Shown piece by piece: positions 50,954 to 59,600 of a DNA stretch of 64,000 nt. The position numbers and the translations under genes are program-made. Under the pieces are notes generated by a model. The model made no database searches. It saw only the letters and a program-made list of their open reading frames with translations, and was not told where the DNA came from. The stretch spans positions 496,001 through 560,000 of the forward strand of contig NZ_JAGVRK010000001.1 in the NCBI RefSeq assembly GCF_018283675.1, in the 5' to 3' direction. Source of the stretch: Metabacillus flavus. GTDB lineage: Bacteria > Bacillota > Bacilli > Bacillales > Bacillaceae. Within the stretch, counting starts at the first letter, position 1; every line of letters starts with the position of its first letter.

Positions 50954-53119
50954 ATGAGTAAGACAGTTGTTTTAGCTGAGAAGCCATCAGTGGCAAGGGA
51001 TATTGCCCGCGTTCTGAAGGCGGACCGGAAGGGAAATGGATTTTTGGAGGGCGGCCAGTATCTTGTGACGTGGGCGCTCGGACATTTAGTGACGCTTGCC
51101 GATCCGGAGGCGTATGACCAGAAGTATAAGTCCTGGGATTTGAATGAGCTTCCGATTATGCCGGATCATTTGAAGCTTACGGTCATTAAACAGAGCAGCA
51201 AGCAATTTCACGCGGTGAAGGCACTTTTGACTCGCGGAGATGTGAAAGAGATTGTGATTGCGACCGATGCCGGGCGTGAAGGAGAGCTTGTTGCGCGCTG
51301 GATACTTGAGAAGGCGAAGGTGAACAAGCCTCTGAAGCGTTTATGGATTTCGTCTGTAACCGATCAGGCGATTCGTCAGGGCTTTAAGAATCTGAAGGAT
51401 GGCAAGGAGTATGAGTTCCTGTACCATTCAGCGGTTGCCCGTTCGGAGGCGGATTGGTATGTCGGTATTAACGCCACACGTGCGCTGACGACGAAATTCA
51501 ATGCGCAGCTTTCCTGCGGCCGGGTTCAAACGCCGACACTTGCGATGATTGCAAAGCGGGAAGAGGAAATCAGCCAGTTTAAGCCGAAACCTTTTTACGG
51601 CCTTTCCGCTTCAACAAAGGACGGTCTCAAACTGACGTGGCGAAACGGAAAAACAAATGAAACGAGAATATTCGATTCCTTACAGGCCGGCAATCTTCTG
51701 AAAAAGCTTCAAAATGAAGACGGAGTAATTAAGGAAGTAAAAAGGACGAAAAAGAAGAGTTTTGCACCGGCATTGTATGATCTAACCGAACTGCAGCGGG
51801 AGGCTTATAAACGTTTCGAGTACTCCGCAAAACAGACGCTATCGATCATGCAAAAGCTTTACGAACAGCATAAAGCGGTCACATACCCTCGTACTGATTC
51901 CAGGTATTTGACCTCAGATATGGCAAGCACGCTGAAGGAACGGGTTAAGGCTGTCGAGGTCAAACCTTATGCTCCTTATGCGGCGGCTATTTTGAGAAAA
52001 GGGATTAAGGTCAGTAAAGCATTTGTCGATGATACGAAGGTCTCCGATCACCATGCGATTATCCCAACGGAGGAAACACCGCTTCAATCCTCGCTGACAA
52101 GCCAGGAACGAAACATCTATGATTTGATTGTCAGAAGATTTTTAGCGGTTTTGTCAGATCCTTATGAATACGAGCAAACGTCCATTACCGCTGTTATTGG
52201 CGGAGAGGAATTTACGGCGAAGGGCAACCGGGTTCTTTCCTTAGGATGGAAGGAAGCAGCCGGAAAAGATTCGGACGAAGAGTCTGCTTCCGATGTGCCG
52301 CTTGTTAAAGAGGGAGACCGGATTGATCCGAAAATTTCTCAAACTTCGGGAGAAACGAAGCCTCCAGAACGGTTTAATGAAGGCACGCTTCTAACCGCCA
52401 TGGAAAATCCGGCGAAATTTATGGCTGGTGAAAACAAAGAACTGATTAAAACAATCGGGGAAACCGGCGGGCTCGGAACTGTAGCGACCCGTGCCGATAT
52501 TATCGAAAAGCTGTTCAGTTCTTTTGTCATTGAAAAGCGCGGCAAGGATTTGGCGGTTACATCGAAGGGCAAGCAGCTTCTCGGACTCGTCCCGGAAGAA
52601 TTGAAGTCTCCGGTTCTAACAGCTGAGTGGGAACAGAAGCTCGCAGCCATCGCCAAGGGCAAGCTTCCTAAAGACCGGTTCATTTTAGAAATGAAAACCT
52701 ATGCTGGCCAAGTTGTTTCTGATATTAAAAACAGTGAGCAAAAGTTTAAGCATGATAACGTAACTGGAACAAAATGTCCGGATTGCGGCAAGCTGATGCT
52801 TGAAGTGAAGGGCAAAAAAGGCAAGATGCTCGTCTGCCAGGACCGTGAATGCGGCAATAGGAAAAACATTTCCAAGACGACCAATGCCCGCTGTCCGAAA
52901 TGCCACAAACGCCTTGAATTGCGGGGTGAAGGGGAAGGCCAGATGTTTACGTGTTCATGCGGACACCGTGAAAAACTCTCTTCCTTCAATCAGCGCAAAA
53001 GCAATGAGAAAAATCAAAAGGTATCCAAAAAAGAAGTGGCGAATTATATGAAGAAGCAGGATGATGATTTTTCCAACAATGCTTTAGCGGATGCACTGGC
53101 TAAGCTGAAGCTCAAATAA
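50954..53119 (+). CDS. topB: DNA topoisomerase III
   Basis: A 721-residue type IA topoisomerase. The Toprim domain at the start has VLAEKPSVARDIA and ATDAGREGELVARW, the active-site Tyr is in TYPRTDSRYLT near residue 311, and C-terminal zinc-ribbon-like segments start at CPDCGKL near residue 610, with a second CPKC and a CSCG pair. This is the full length for TopB of Bacillaceae. The ATG follows AAAGGATG. The enzyme decatenates single-stranded DNA links during replication and recombination. Confidence 0.93.
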   Translation: MSKTVVLAEKPSVARDIARVLKADRKGNGFLEGGQYLVTWALGHLVTLADPEAYDQKYKSWDLNELPIMPDHLKLTVIKQSSKQFHAVKALLTRGDVKEIVIATDAGREGELVARWILEKAKVNKPLKRLWISSVTDQAIRQGFKNLKDGKEYEFLYHSAVARSEADWYVGINATRALTTKFNAQLSCGRVQTPTLAMIAKREEEISQFKPKPFYGLSASTKDGLKLTWRNGKTNETRIFDSLQAGNLLKKLQNEDGVIKEVKRTKKKSFAPALYDLTELQREAYKRFEYSAKQTLSIMQKLYEQHKAVTYPRTDSRYLTSDMASTLKERVKAVEVKPYAPYAAAILRKGIKVSKAFVDDTKVSDHHAIIPTEETPLQSSLTSQERNIYDLIVRRFLAVLSDPYEYEQTSITAVIGGEEFTAKGNRVLSLGWKEAAGKDSDEESASDVPLVKEGDRIDPKISQTSGETKPPERFNEGTLLTAMENPAKFMAGENKELIKTIGETGGLGTVATRADIIEKLFSSFVIEKRGKDLAVTSKGKQLLGLVPEELKSPVLTAEWEQKLAAIAKGKLPKDRFILEMKTYAGQVVSDIKNSEQKFKHDNVTGTKCPDCGKLMLEVKGKKGKMLVCQDRECGNRKNISKTTNARCPKCHKRLELRGEGEGQMFTCSCGHREKLSSFNQRKSNEKNQKVSKKEVANYMKKQDDDFSNNALADALAKLKLK

Positions 53120-53139
53120 AAACCAAAGGTTGATCGTGA

Positions 53140-55035
53140 ATGAGTATGTTATCGGTTGAAAATTTATATAAAACTTATGGGGAAAAGGTGCTCTTTGATC
53201 ATCTTTCTTTCTCTATATCTGAGAAACACCGCATCGGTCTGATTGGTGTAAATGGAACAGGTAAATCAACGCTGCTAAAATTTTTGGCAGGACAGGAAAC
53301 TGCTGAGTCCGGTACCATGACGCATGCGAATCAATTTCATATTGAATATTTGCCGCAGCAATCTGATTTGAACGAGGAATTGACTGTTCTCGACCAGATT
53401 TATTACGGAGAGGCAGCAAACATGAAGGGAATGAGGGACTATGAAAAAGCCCTCGCATCCCTTGAAGAGAATCCGGCAGATGAAAAGAAACAGGCTGCTC
53501 TCATGGCTATGCAGCAAAAGGTTGATGAACTGAATGCATGGGATGCGATTACAACGGCTAAAACGGTTCTGACCCGTCTTGGGGTGACAAGCTTCACGAA
53601 AAAAATCAGCGAGCTTTCCGGCGGCCAGAAAAAGCGGGTAGCCATTGCAAAGGCGCTCATTCAGCCTGCGAACCTTCTTATTCTGGATGAACCGACTAAC
53701 CATCTTGATCAGGATACGATTGAATGGCTGGAGGCGTTTCTTGCGCAGTATAAAGGAGCGTTTATTGTCGTAACCCATGACCGTTACTTCCTCAACCGGG
53801 TCACAAATCAAATTTTTGAGCTCGATAAGGGTCAGCTTTATACGTATGAAGGGAACTATGAAATGTTTCTGGAGAAAAAGGCGGAGCGTGAAGAACTAGC
53901 CGTCCAGAGTGAAGCAAAGCACCACAATACATTAAGACGCGAGCTTGCCTGGCTCCGCCGCGGGGCAAAAGCGAGAACGACGAAGCAAAAAGCGCGTATT
54001 CAGCGTGTCGAGGATATGAAAGAGCAGAAGTTCGACAACACTAAGCATGATCTTCAATTTGCTCTAGGCAGCGTCAGGCTCGGCAAAAAAGTGATGGAAC
54101 TGACCGATGTCAGCAAGCGATTCGCCGATCTGCAGCTAATCAAGGATTTCAGCTATCTTGTTGTACCGGGAGACCGGCTTGGCCTTATTGGACCGAATGG
54201 AAGCGGAAAAACAACCCTGCTGAATATGCTTGCAGGCAAAACCCAGCCCGACAGCGGAACGATAGCAGTTGGGGAAACCGTCAAAATTGGGTATTACACA
54301 CAGGATCATTCAGATATGGATGAAAATTTGAGGATGATTGATTACATTAAAGGAACAGCTGAAATTGTTCATACGATAGACGGGACATCCATTACAGCGG
54401 AACAGATGCTCGAACGTTTTTTATTTCCGAGATCGATGCAGTTTACTTACATCCGCAAGCTATCAGGAGGAGAGCGCCGGCGCCTTTACCTCCTGAATGT
54501 ACTGATGCAGGAACCGAATGTTTTGTTCCTGGATGAGCCGACGAATGATCTCGATACACAGACCCTCAGTGTCCTGGAGGAGTATCTTGATCATTTCCCT
54601 GGAGTTGTCATCACTGTATCCCATGACAGGTACTTCCTGGACCGGGTCATCGATCAGCTGTTCATTTTCAAAGGGCAGGGCCATATTGAACGTTTCTATG
54701 GGAATTACTCTGAATATATGGAGGAGCGCAAAAAACAGACGGCTGCCAAAAAAGAATTAAAAACCGCTGAAGCTCCTCAGCCTGTAAAAGAGACAAGAAA
54801 AAAACTTTCCTATAAAGAGCAGCAGGAATGGAATGGTCTTGAGGATCAAATTGCTGCTCTTGAAGAAAAGCTTTCCGAACTTCAGGCAGGCATAGATGGG
54901 GCAGGCAGTGATTTCGGCAAGATTCAAAAGCTTATGGAGGAGCAGAAGGCGGCGGAAGAGAAGCTCGAATATTCGATGCAGCGCTGGGAAGAGCTCTCCC
55001 TCCTTCTTGAAGAAATAGAGCAAGCTAAATCATAA
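53140..55035 (+). CDS. yfmR: YfmR-like ABC-F ATPase (Uup subfamily)
   Basis: A 631-residue soluble ABC-F protein with two nucleotide-binding domains and no membrane part. Domain 1 has GVNGTGKST, LSGGQKKR and LDEPTNHLD; domain 2 has GPNGSGKTT, LSGGERRR and LDEPTNDLD. A linker of about 80 residues with RRGAKARTTKQKARI lies between, and a C-terminal coiled coil follows. Length and order match B. subtilis YfmR. ABC-F proteins bind the ribosomal E site and relieve stalls, for example at proline tracts. It lies 20 bases after topB, probably co-transcribed. Confidence 0.92.
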   Translation: MSMLSVENLYKTYGEKVLFDHLSFSISEKHRIGLIGVNGTGKSTLLKFLAGQETAESGTMTHANQFHIEYLPQQSDLNEELTVLDQIYYGEAANMKGMRDYEKALASLEENPADEKKQAALMAMQQKVDELNAWDAITTAKTVLTRLGVTSFTKKISELSGGQKKRVAIAKALIQPANLLILDEPTNHLDQDTIEWLEAFLAQYKGAFIVVTHDRYFLNRVTNQIFELDKGQLYTYEGNYEMFLEKKAEREELAVQSEAKHHNTLRRELAWLRRGAKARTTKQKARIQRVEDMKEQKFDNTKHDLQFALGSVRLGKKVMELTDVSKRFADLQLIKDFSYLVVPGDRLGLIGPNGSGKTTLLNMLAGKTQPDSGTIAVGETVKIGYYTQDHSDMDENLRMIDYIKGTAEIVHTIDGTSITAEQMLERFLFPRSMQFTYIRKLSGGERRRLYLLNVLMQEPNVLFLDEPTNDLDTQTLSVLEEYLDHFPGVVITVSHDRYFLDRVIDQLFIFKGQGHIERFYGNYSEYMEERKKQTAAKKELKTAEAPQPVKETRKKLSYKEQQEWNGLEDQIAALEEKLSELQAGIDGAGSDFGKIQKLMEEQKAAEEKLEYSMQRWEELSLLLEEIEQAKS

Positions 55036-55044
55036 GAAATGATA

Positions 55045-55074
55045 GGCCGCCGTTCCCGTAACGGCGGTTTTTTC
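55045..55074 (+). terminator. Terminator after yfmR
   Basis: CCGCCGTT pairs with AACGGCGG around CCCGT and is followed by six T. Confidence 0.95.
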
Positions 55075-55215
55075 ATCGTATTAATTCAATTTCTCGCTCA
55101 AAAATGTTATCATTTGAAAACACCAATGATAAATTTACCAGCCTCTTTCGGTCGTCATTTCTTGGGAAAGATGGTAGGGTAATACTCAGAGAATCTGCCA
55201 GTAAGGGGTGAAACA

Positions 55216-55875
55216 ATGAATCCTCCTGAACAATTAGCGAAGTGTCTTCTTGAAGGTGACCATGAAGCCTCATGGGAAATAATTAAGATTCACATTAGTG
55301 AAGGAGCATCTGCTCTGGATCTGTTTGAAGGTTTAATCACTAGAGCAATGCAGCATGTAGGAGTACTTTGGGAAAATAACGAGATTACGGTAGCAGATGA
55401 GCATTTGGCTACTTCAACATGTGATTATATCCTTTCAAAATATCAGTATTATATGAGAGAAAATAAGCCAGAACCTGAAGCCCATAAAAAGGCGATGTTT
55501 TTGTGCGTACAGGATGAAGATCATTATATCGGCTTGAAAATGGTTCACATCCTTTTTGAGGAAAATGGGTGGCAGACGAAATTTATGGGACCGAATCTTC
55601 CCCTTGAATTTGCGTTATCTGCTGCGGAAAAATGGAAGCCGGAAGTCATTGGGCTATCCTTCAGCTTAAATTACCGCGCCGGTCAGCTGAAGGAATATAT
55701 CAGCAGGCTGGAGTCAATTCAAACCAATCCGACTGTCCTTCTTGGGGGAAGGCTTCTTCTTACACATGACTTTACCCAATTCGGCTCTGAGAAAACAAGA
55801 TTTATTCCTACACTGACCCAGCTTGCTGAATGGTTCGATTTAGAGCGCTCCGGAGGAACCCGATTTGTCAAATAG
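55216..55875 (+). CDS. Cobalamin-binding sensor protein (CarH-like B12 module, no DNA-binding domain)
   Basis: A 219-residue stand-alone cobalamin-binding protein. The helical cap (residues 1-80) contains W52-x9-E62-H63, the Wx9EH motif of AdoCbl light sensors of the CarH/LitR type. The Rossmann-like part follows with E101-x-H103-x-x-G106, the lower axial His motif, and ends in a GG-containing loop (LLGGRLLL). Residue 53 is Glu where, as I recall, CarH has the light-adduct His. There is no MerR domain. A good AAGGGGTGA site precedes the ATG. It overlaps the PAS-STAS gene by 11 bases, so both act together. Confidence 0.85.
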   Translation: MNPPEQLAKCLLEGDHEASWEIIKIHISEGASALDLFEGLITRAMQHVGVLWENNEITVADEHLATSTCDYILSKYQYYMRENKPEPEAHKKAMFLCVQDEDHYIGLKMVHILFEENGWQTKFMGPNLPLEFALSAAEKWKPEVIGLSFSLNYRAGQLKEYISRLESIQTNPTVLLGGRLLLTHDFTQFGSEKTRFIPTLTQLAEWFDLERSGGTRFVK

Positions 55876-56624
55876 CCGACACATGCCCATGCCATATTTT
55901 AAAATAACTCGGCAGTTCGAGATCCTTGAATTTTCTGATGAAGCTGAGGCTCTATTTTCATTCCGCGAAGGCTCATCGTTTCTAGAGCTTACTGACAGCG
56001 GGAGCCGGACAAAAGCCGAAAAATTCCTGTCGGGGGAAGGGAAGAAGGAGACAGAGCTTGCTTTAAGGACAAGGCGGGAGCCTGCAGCAACGTTTAAGCT
56101 ATCCGTAAAATGGGCTGACGGGACAGGGCATCTCGTCTGTATAGGCCAGGACCGTCATATGGAAGAGCTTCTTTCGAAAATCAGCCTTCAGCAAAGGCGC
56201 TTGGCGGAAACCGATTTAGAACTGCTTTTTTCAAAAAGAAGCACTCGAACACTCATTGGATAAAATTACTGAACTATCAGGCCCGGCTATCACTCTTACG
56301 GTTAAGCTTGTGCTCATCCCGCTCTTTGGTAACCTTGACGAGAACCTGATCAGCAGGAATCGGACAAGACTATTGAACAGCATGCATGAACAAGACTATG
56401 AGCACGCGATTCTGGATTTCCACGGAATTGGCGCATTAACGGGAGAGGGTTTGACAGAGCTTGGAAAACTCATAGCCGAATTCAGACTTATGGGCGTCGA
56501 GGCTGTCTTTACAGGACTCACCCCTGCCCATGTAAAGGCAATGAATCAGTCAGGAGCAGTTCTGGATGTTCAATCCATCAATACTTTGCCTAAAGCTATT
56601 CAGTCTTACTTTTCTTCAAAATAG
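55865..56624 (+). pseudogene. PAS-STAS protein gene, frameshifted in a T6 run
   Basis: One gene read in two frames. The first part (TTG 55865 after GGAGGAAC, to 56263) encodes a PAS-like domain (PYFKITRQFEILEFSDEAEALF) and a coiled linker (ISLQQRRLAETDLELLF). The second part (to 56624) encodes a STAS domain (IPLFGNL, LDFHGIGALTGEGLTELGKLI). Removing one T from the T6 run at 56226-56231 joins them as LELLFQKEALEHSLDKITEL, a smooth coiled coil. So it is a mutation, a sequencing error, or a slippage-controlled gene. The phospho-acceptor of RsbR-type STAS (DT) is replaced by TG. It overlaps the cobalamin sensor gene. Confidence 0.8.
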
Positions 56625-56656
56625 AAACCCCATGGGCTTCATGCCAATGGGGTTTA
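56624..56656 (+). terminator. Terminator after the PAS-STAS gene
   Basis: AAACCCCAT pairs with ATGGGGTTT around a 13-base loop. It begins at the stop codon. Confidence 0.85.
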
Positions 56657-56708
56657 CTTGTATAGTGCAGGTAAGGTTGTGATATTTAACCAGCAGCGGA
56701 GTGTTTTT

Positions 56709-56930
56709 TTAGGAACAGCTCGCAGCCGCTTGATCAATATCATTCTTTTTGATTAATACATTTTTTTCATCGTCGACCTTATAGTCTATCTTTTCACTTT
56801 GTAAACATTTCAGAAGCGATCCTCTCAATTCATCGTTCATGTTTTGCAAATACAGAAAAACTCTTGGTTAGCTGGATTGCAGCCAGTCATTAAAGTTAAT
56901 AAAATAATGGTCCCGATAGTTCTTCTGTTT
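56709..56930 (-). pseudogene. Remnant of a small lipoprotein gene
   Basis: On the minus strand one frame gives RRTIGTIILLTLMTGCNPANQEF, a lipoprotein signal with lipobox, then stops. Another frame, one base shifted, continues with a hydrophilic domain starting MNDELRGSLLKCLQSEKIDY and ending AAASCS at 56709. Adding one T to the T5 run near 56861-56866 joins them. A GAAGGAGG site lies upstream, but no ATG, GTG or TTG fits, so the start is also lost or non-standard. The family is unknown to me. Confidence 0.45.
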
Positions 56931-56954
56931 CCTCCTTCAGTAAGAATTATTAAG

Positions 56955-56993
56955 CGAAAAAACCGGGAAGCATTTTGCTTCCCGGTTCTTTTT
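56955..56993 (-). terminator. Terminator of yfmM
   Basis: On the minus strand AACCGGGAAGC pairs with GCTTCCCGGTT around a 5-base loop and runs into six T. Confidence 0.95.
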
Positions 56994-56997
56994 GCAA

Positions 56998-58554
56998 TTA
57001 AAATACCTTCGTTGTCCAGCTCTCGCAATTCCACACTTCGGTAGCAAGGCCCTGATAGAATTCAGGTTCATGGGAAATCATGAGGATGCTGCCTTTGTAA
57101 GCATTCAATGCACGTTTCAATTCTTCTTTTGCGTCGACGTCCAGGTGGTTGGTTGGCTCATCAAGAACGAGAAGATTGCTTTCATTGTTCATTAATTTGC
57201 AGAAGCGCACCTTTGCCTTCTCGCCCCCGCTAAGCACTTCAATTTTGCTTTCGATGTGCTTTGTGGTCAGGCCGCATTTTGCGAGTGCCGCGCGCACCTC
57301 AGCTTGAGTAAGGGAAGGGAATTCGTTCCAAACTTCCTCGATACAAGTGTTGTAATTGCTGGTTTTTACCTCTTGCTCGAAGTAGCCTATGTTCAGGTAA
57401 TCGCCGCGCTCCACTTCTCCTGAAATTGGCTTGATTTCTCCGAGGATGCTGCGCAGAAGCGTCGTTTTCCCGATACCATTTGCTCCGACAAGAGCAATTT
57501 TCTGACCGCGTTCCATACGGAGGTCAAGCGGTCTTGACAGCGGTTCATTATAGCCGATTACAAGATTTTTTGTTTCAAAAATTACTCTGCCTGCTGCACG
57601 CGATTCTTTAAAGTTAAACTGCGGCTTAGGCTTTTCTGCTGCAAGCTCGATGACGTCCATCTTATCCAGCTTTTTCTGGCGGGACATCGCCATGTTGCGG
57701 GTTGATACGCGTGCTTTATTACGGGCAACAAAGTCTTTCAAATCCGCAATCTCAGCCTGCTGCTTTTTGAAAGCAGATTCCAGCTGCTGTTTTTTCACTT
57801 CATGAATCTTCAGGAAGTTATCATAATCGCCAACATAGCGGTTCAATTGCTGATTTTCCATATGATAGATCAGGTTGATAACACTATTTAAAAATGGGAT
57901 ATCATGCGAAATTAAAATAAACGCATTTTCATATTCCTGCAAATATCGTTTCAGCCACTCAATGTGCTGCTCATCCAAATAGTTCGTAGGCTCGTCCAGT
58001 AAGAGGATATCAGGCTTTTCTAATAAAAGCTTGGCCAAAAGGACCTTTGTCCGCTGTCCGCCGCTCAAATCCTGAACCTCGCGCTCAAGACCGATATCTG
58101 TCAGTCCGAGTCCGCGGGCGACTTCTTCTACTTTTGAATCAATGACATAAAAGTCGTTGTTTGTCAGGGTATCCTGCAGAACGCCGACTTCCTCAAGAAG
58201 CTTTTCCAGTTCCTCCGGGGATGCGCTCCCCATTTTGTCATAGATGCCGTTCATTTCCGCTTCAACATCAAATAAATATTGAAATGCCCCTTGAAGTACC
58301 TGGCGCATCGTCTGACCCTGTTCCAAATTTGTGTGCTGGTCCAGATAGCCGACACGGACTTTTTTAGACCATTCCACTTTCCCTTCATCCGGCTCAAGTT
58401 TGCCTGTGATGATGTTCATGAAGGTTGATTTTCCTTCACCGTTCGCACCAATCAGACCAATATGCTCGCCTTTCAGAAGACGGAATGATACGTCGTTGAA
58501 TATGGCCCGGTCACCGAAACCGTGGCTGAGATCTTTTACTGATAATACGCTCAT
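56998..58554 (-). CDS. yfmM: YfmM-like ABC-F ATPase
   Basis: A 518-residue ABC-F protein, the same length as B. subtilis YfmM. Domain 1 has GANGEGKST, LSGGQRTKVLLAKLL and LDEPTNYLD; domain 2 has GANGIGKTT, LSGGEKAKVRFCKLM and LDEPTNHLD; the inter-domain arm is about 80 residues. There is no C-terminal extension, unlike YfmR. The ATG at 58554 follows AAAGGTG; the GTG three codons earlier is embedded in that site. It acts on the ribosome in the cytoplasm; the specific role is not settled. Confidence 0.92.
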   Translation of the reverse strand: MSVLSVKDLSHGFGDRAIFNDVSFRLLKGEHIGLIGANGEGKSTFMNIITGKLEPDEGKVEWSKKVRVGYLDQHTNLEQGQTMRQVLQGAFQYLFDVEAEMNGIYDKMGSASPEELEKLLEEVGVLQDTLTNNDFYVIDSKVEEVARGLGLTDIGLEREVQDLSGGQRTKVLLAKLLLEKPDILLLDEPTNYLDEQHIEWLKRYLQEYENAFILISHDIPFLNSVINLIYHMENQQLNRYVGDYDNFLKIHEVKKQQLESAFKKQQAEIADLKDFVARNKARVSTRNMAMSRQKKLDKMDVIELAAEKPKPQFNFKESRAAGRVIFETKNLVIGYNEPLSRPLDLRMERGQKIALVGANGIGKTTLLRSILGEIKPISGEVERGDYLNIGYFEQEVKTSNYNTCIEEVWNEFPSLTQAEVRAALAKCGLTTKHIESKIEVLSGGEKAKVRFCKLMNNESNLLVLDEPTNHLDVDAKEELKRALNAYKGSILMISHEPEFYQGLATEVWNCESWTTKVF

Positions 58555-58845
58555 CGTATACACCTTTTCCTTATATATAAATGGTATTTAATTTATGCTC
58601 ACTCCCCGATTATATCGAACAAGCCCGGTTAGGGAAAGGGAGAGGATGAAGAAAAAAGAAGAGAATTTCCGGAAAGAATATAGGGGAATGCTGAGTTATT
58701 TTGATTATTTCCCGGGAAAAACTTTGTCAAAAACCCAGACCTAAAAGCATAATTAGGGGATTTTAGCAGATTTGGAGCCGGTAATAGTACCCCCATATTC
58801 TATTTCCTGATAAATTTAGATTAAAAGTGTGAAAGGGGACAAATC

Positions 58846-59571
58846 ATGTCAGACAAGAATGAAATCCGCCTAAAAGTATGGCAGAGACTTGAGGAAGAGA
58901 AGCTTGGCAGATTTCCCTTTCCTTTAAAGGGCAGGATTCCAAATTTCAAAGGAGCGGAAAAAGCAGCGGCCTTTGTTTTTGAAATGCCCGAATATAAGCA
59001 TGCGGATGTCATTAAAGTAAACCCGGATGCGCCGCAGCTTCCGCTTAGGGCCCAGGTACTGAAGGACGGGAAAACACTATTAGTTCCAACTCCCAGGTTA
59101 AAAGCCGGTTTCATGCAAGTGAAGCCTGAATGGGTTCCGGCGGGTGAAGAGAGGAGGGCAGCCAGTTTGAGTCATATAAAGGAGTACGGACAACTTCTGC
59201 CGCTATCTGAGCTTCCAAGGATTGATCTCATCGTCATTGGATCTGTGGCGATGACAAAGGACGGGAGGCGTCTCGGAAAAGGCGAAGGCTATGCAGACCG
59301 GGAATACGCAATCATCAGAGAGCTTGGCAATCCTGAGGTTCCCGTAATCACGACCGTTAACAGCCGGCAGCTTGTAGAGGATGATATTCCGGTGGAGGAA
59401 TTCGATTTAACGGCTGATTGGATTGCGACGGAAAAAGGGCTAACGAGGACGGAATCCCGCGTTCCGAAACCGAAGGGGATTGTCTGGAGCAGGGTAACGG
59501 ATGAAGATATGGCTTCGATGCCGGTACTTCAGGAAATAAAAGATTTGAACAGCAAAAAAAATCCCCTTTAA
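58846..59571 (+). CDS. 5-formyltetrahydrofolate cyclo-ligase family protein (MTHFSD-like)
   Basis: A 241-residue protein of the MTHFS superfamily. It has LKVWQRLEEEKLGRFP at the start and the phosphate/ATP-binding GKGEGYADREYAI motif near residue 144. It is longer than true MTHFS (about 190 residues) and resembles the MTHFSD-like group, whose reaction is unclear. AAGGGGAC precedes the ATG. It converges with yfmJ across a terminator that contains its stop codon. Confidence 0.78.
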   Translation: MSDKNEIRLKVWQRLEEEKLGRFPFPLKGRIPNFKGAEKAAAFVFEMPEYKHADVIKVNPDAPQLPLRAQVLKDGKTLLVPTPRLKAGFMQVKPEWVPAGEERRAASLSHIKEYGQLLPLSELPRIDLIVIGSVAMTKDGRRLGKGEGYADREYAIIRELGNPEVPVITTVNSRQLVEDDIPVEEFDLTADWIATEKGLTRTESRVPKPKGIVWSRVTDEDMASMPVLQEIKDLNSKKNPL

Positions 59572-59592
59572 GTTCTGCTTAAAGGGGATTTT
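59558..59592. terminator. Bidirectional terminator with 15-bp stem
   Basis: AAAATCCCCTTTAAG pairs perfectly with CTTAAAGGGGATTTT around TTCTG. The stop codon of the MTHFS-like gene is in the left arm. Confidence 0.93.
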
Positions 59593-59600
59593 CTTTGTAA

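Noticed and set aside
55076-55215. SigB promoter before the cobalamin sensor gene
   Set aside because: A GGGTAA-like -10 is present but there is no GTTT-type -35 at the required distance.
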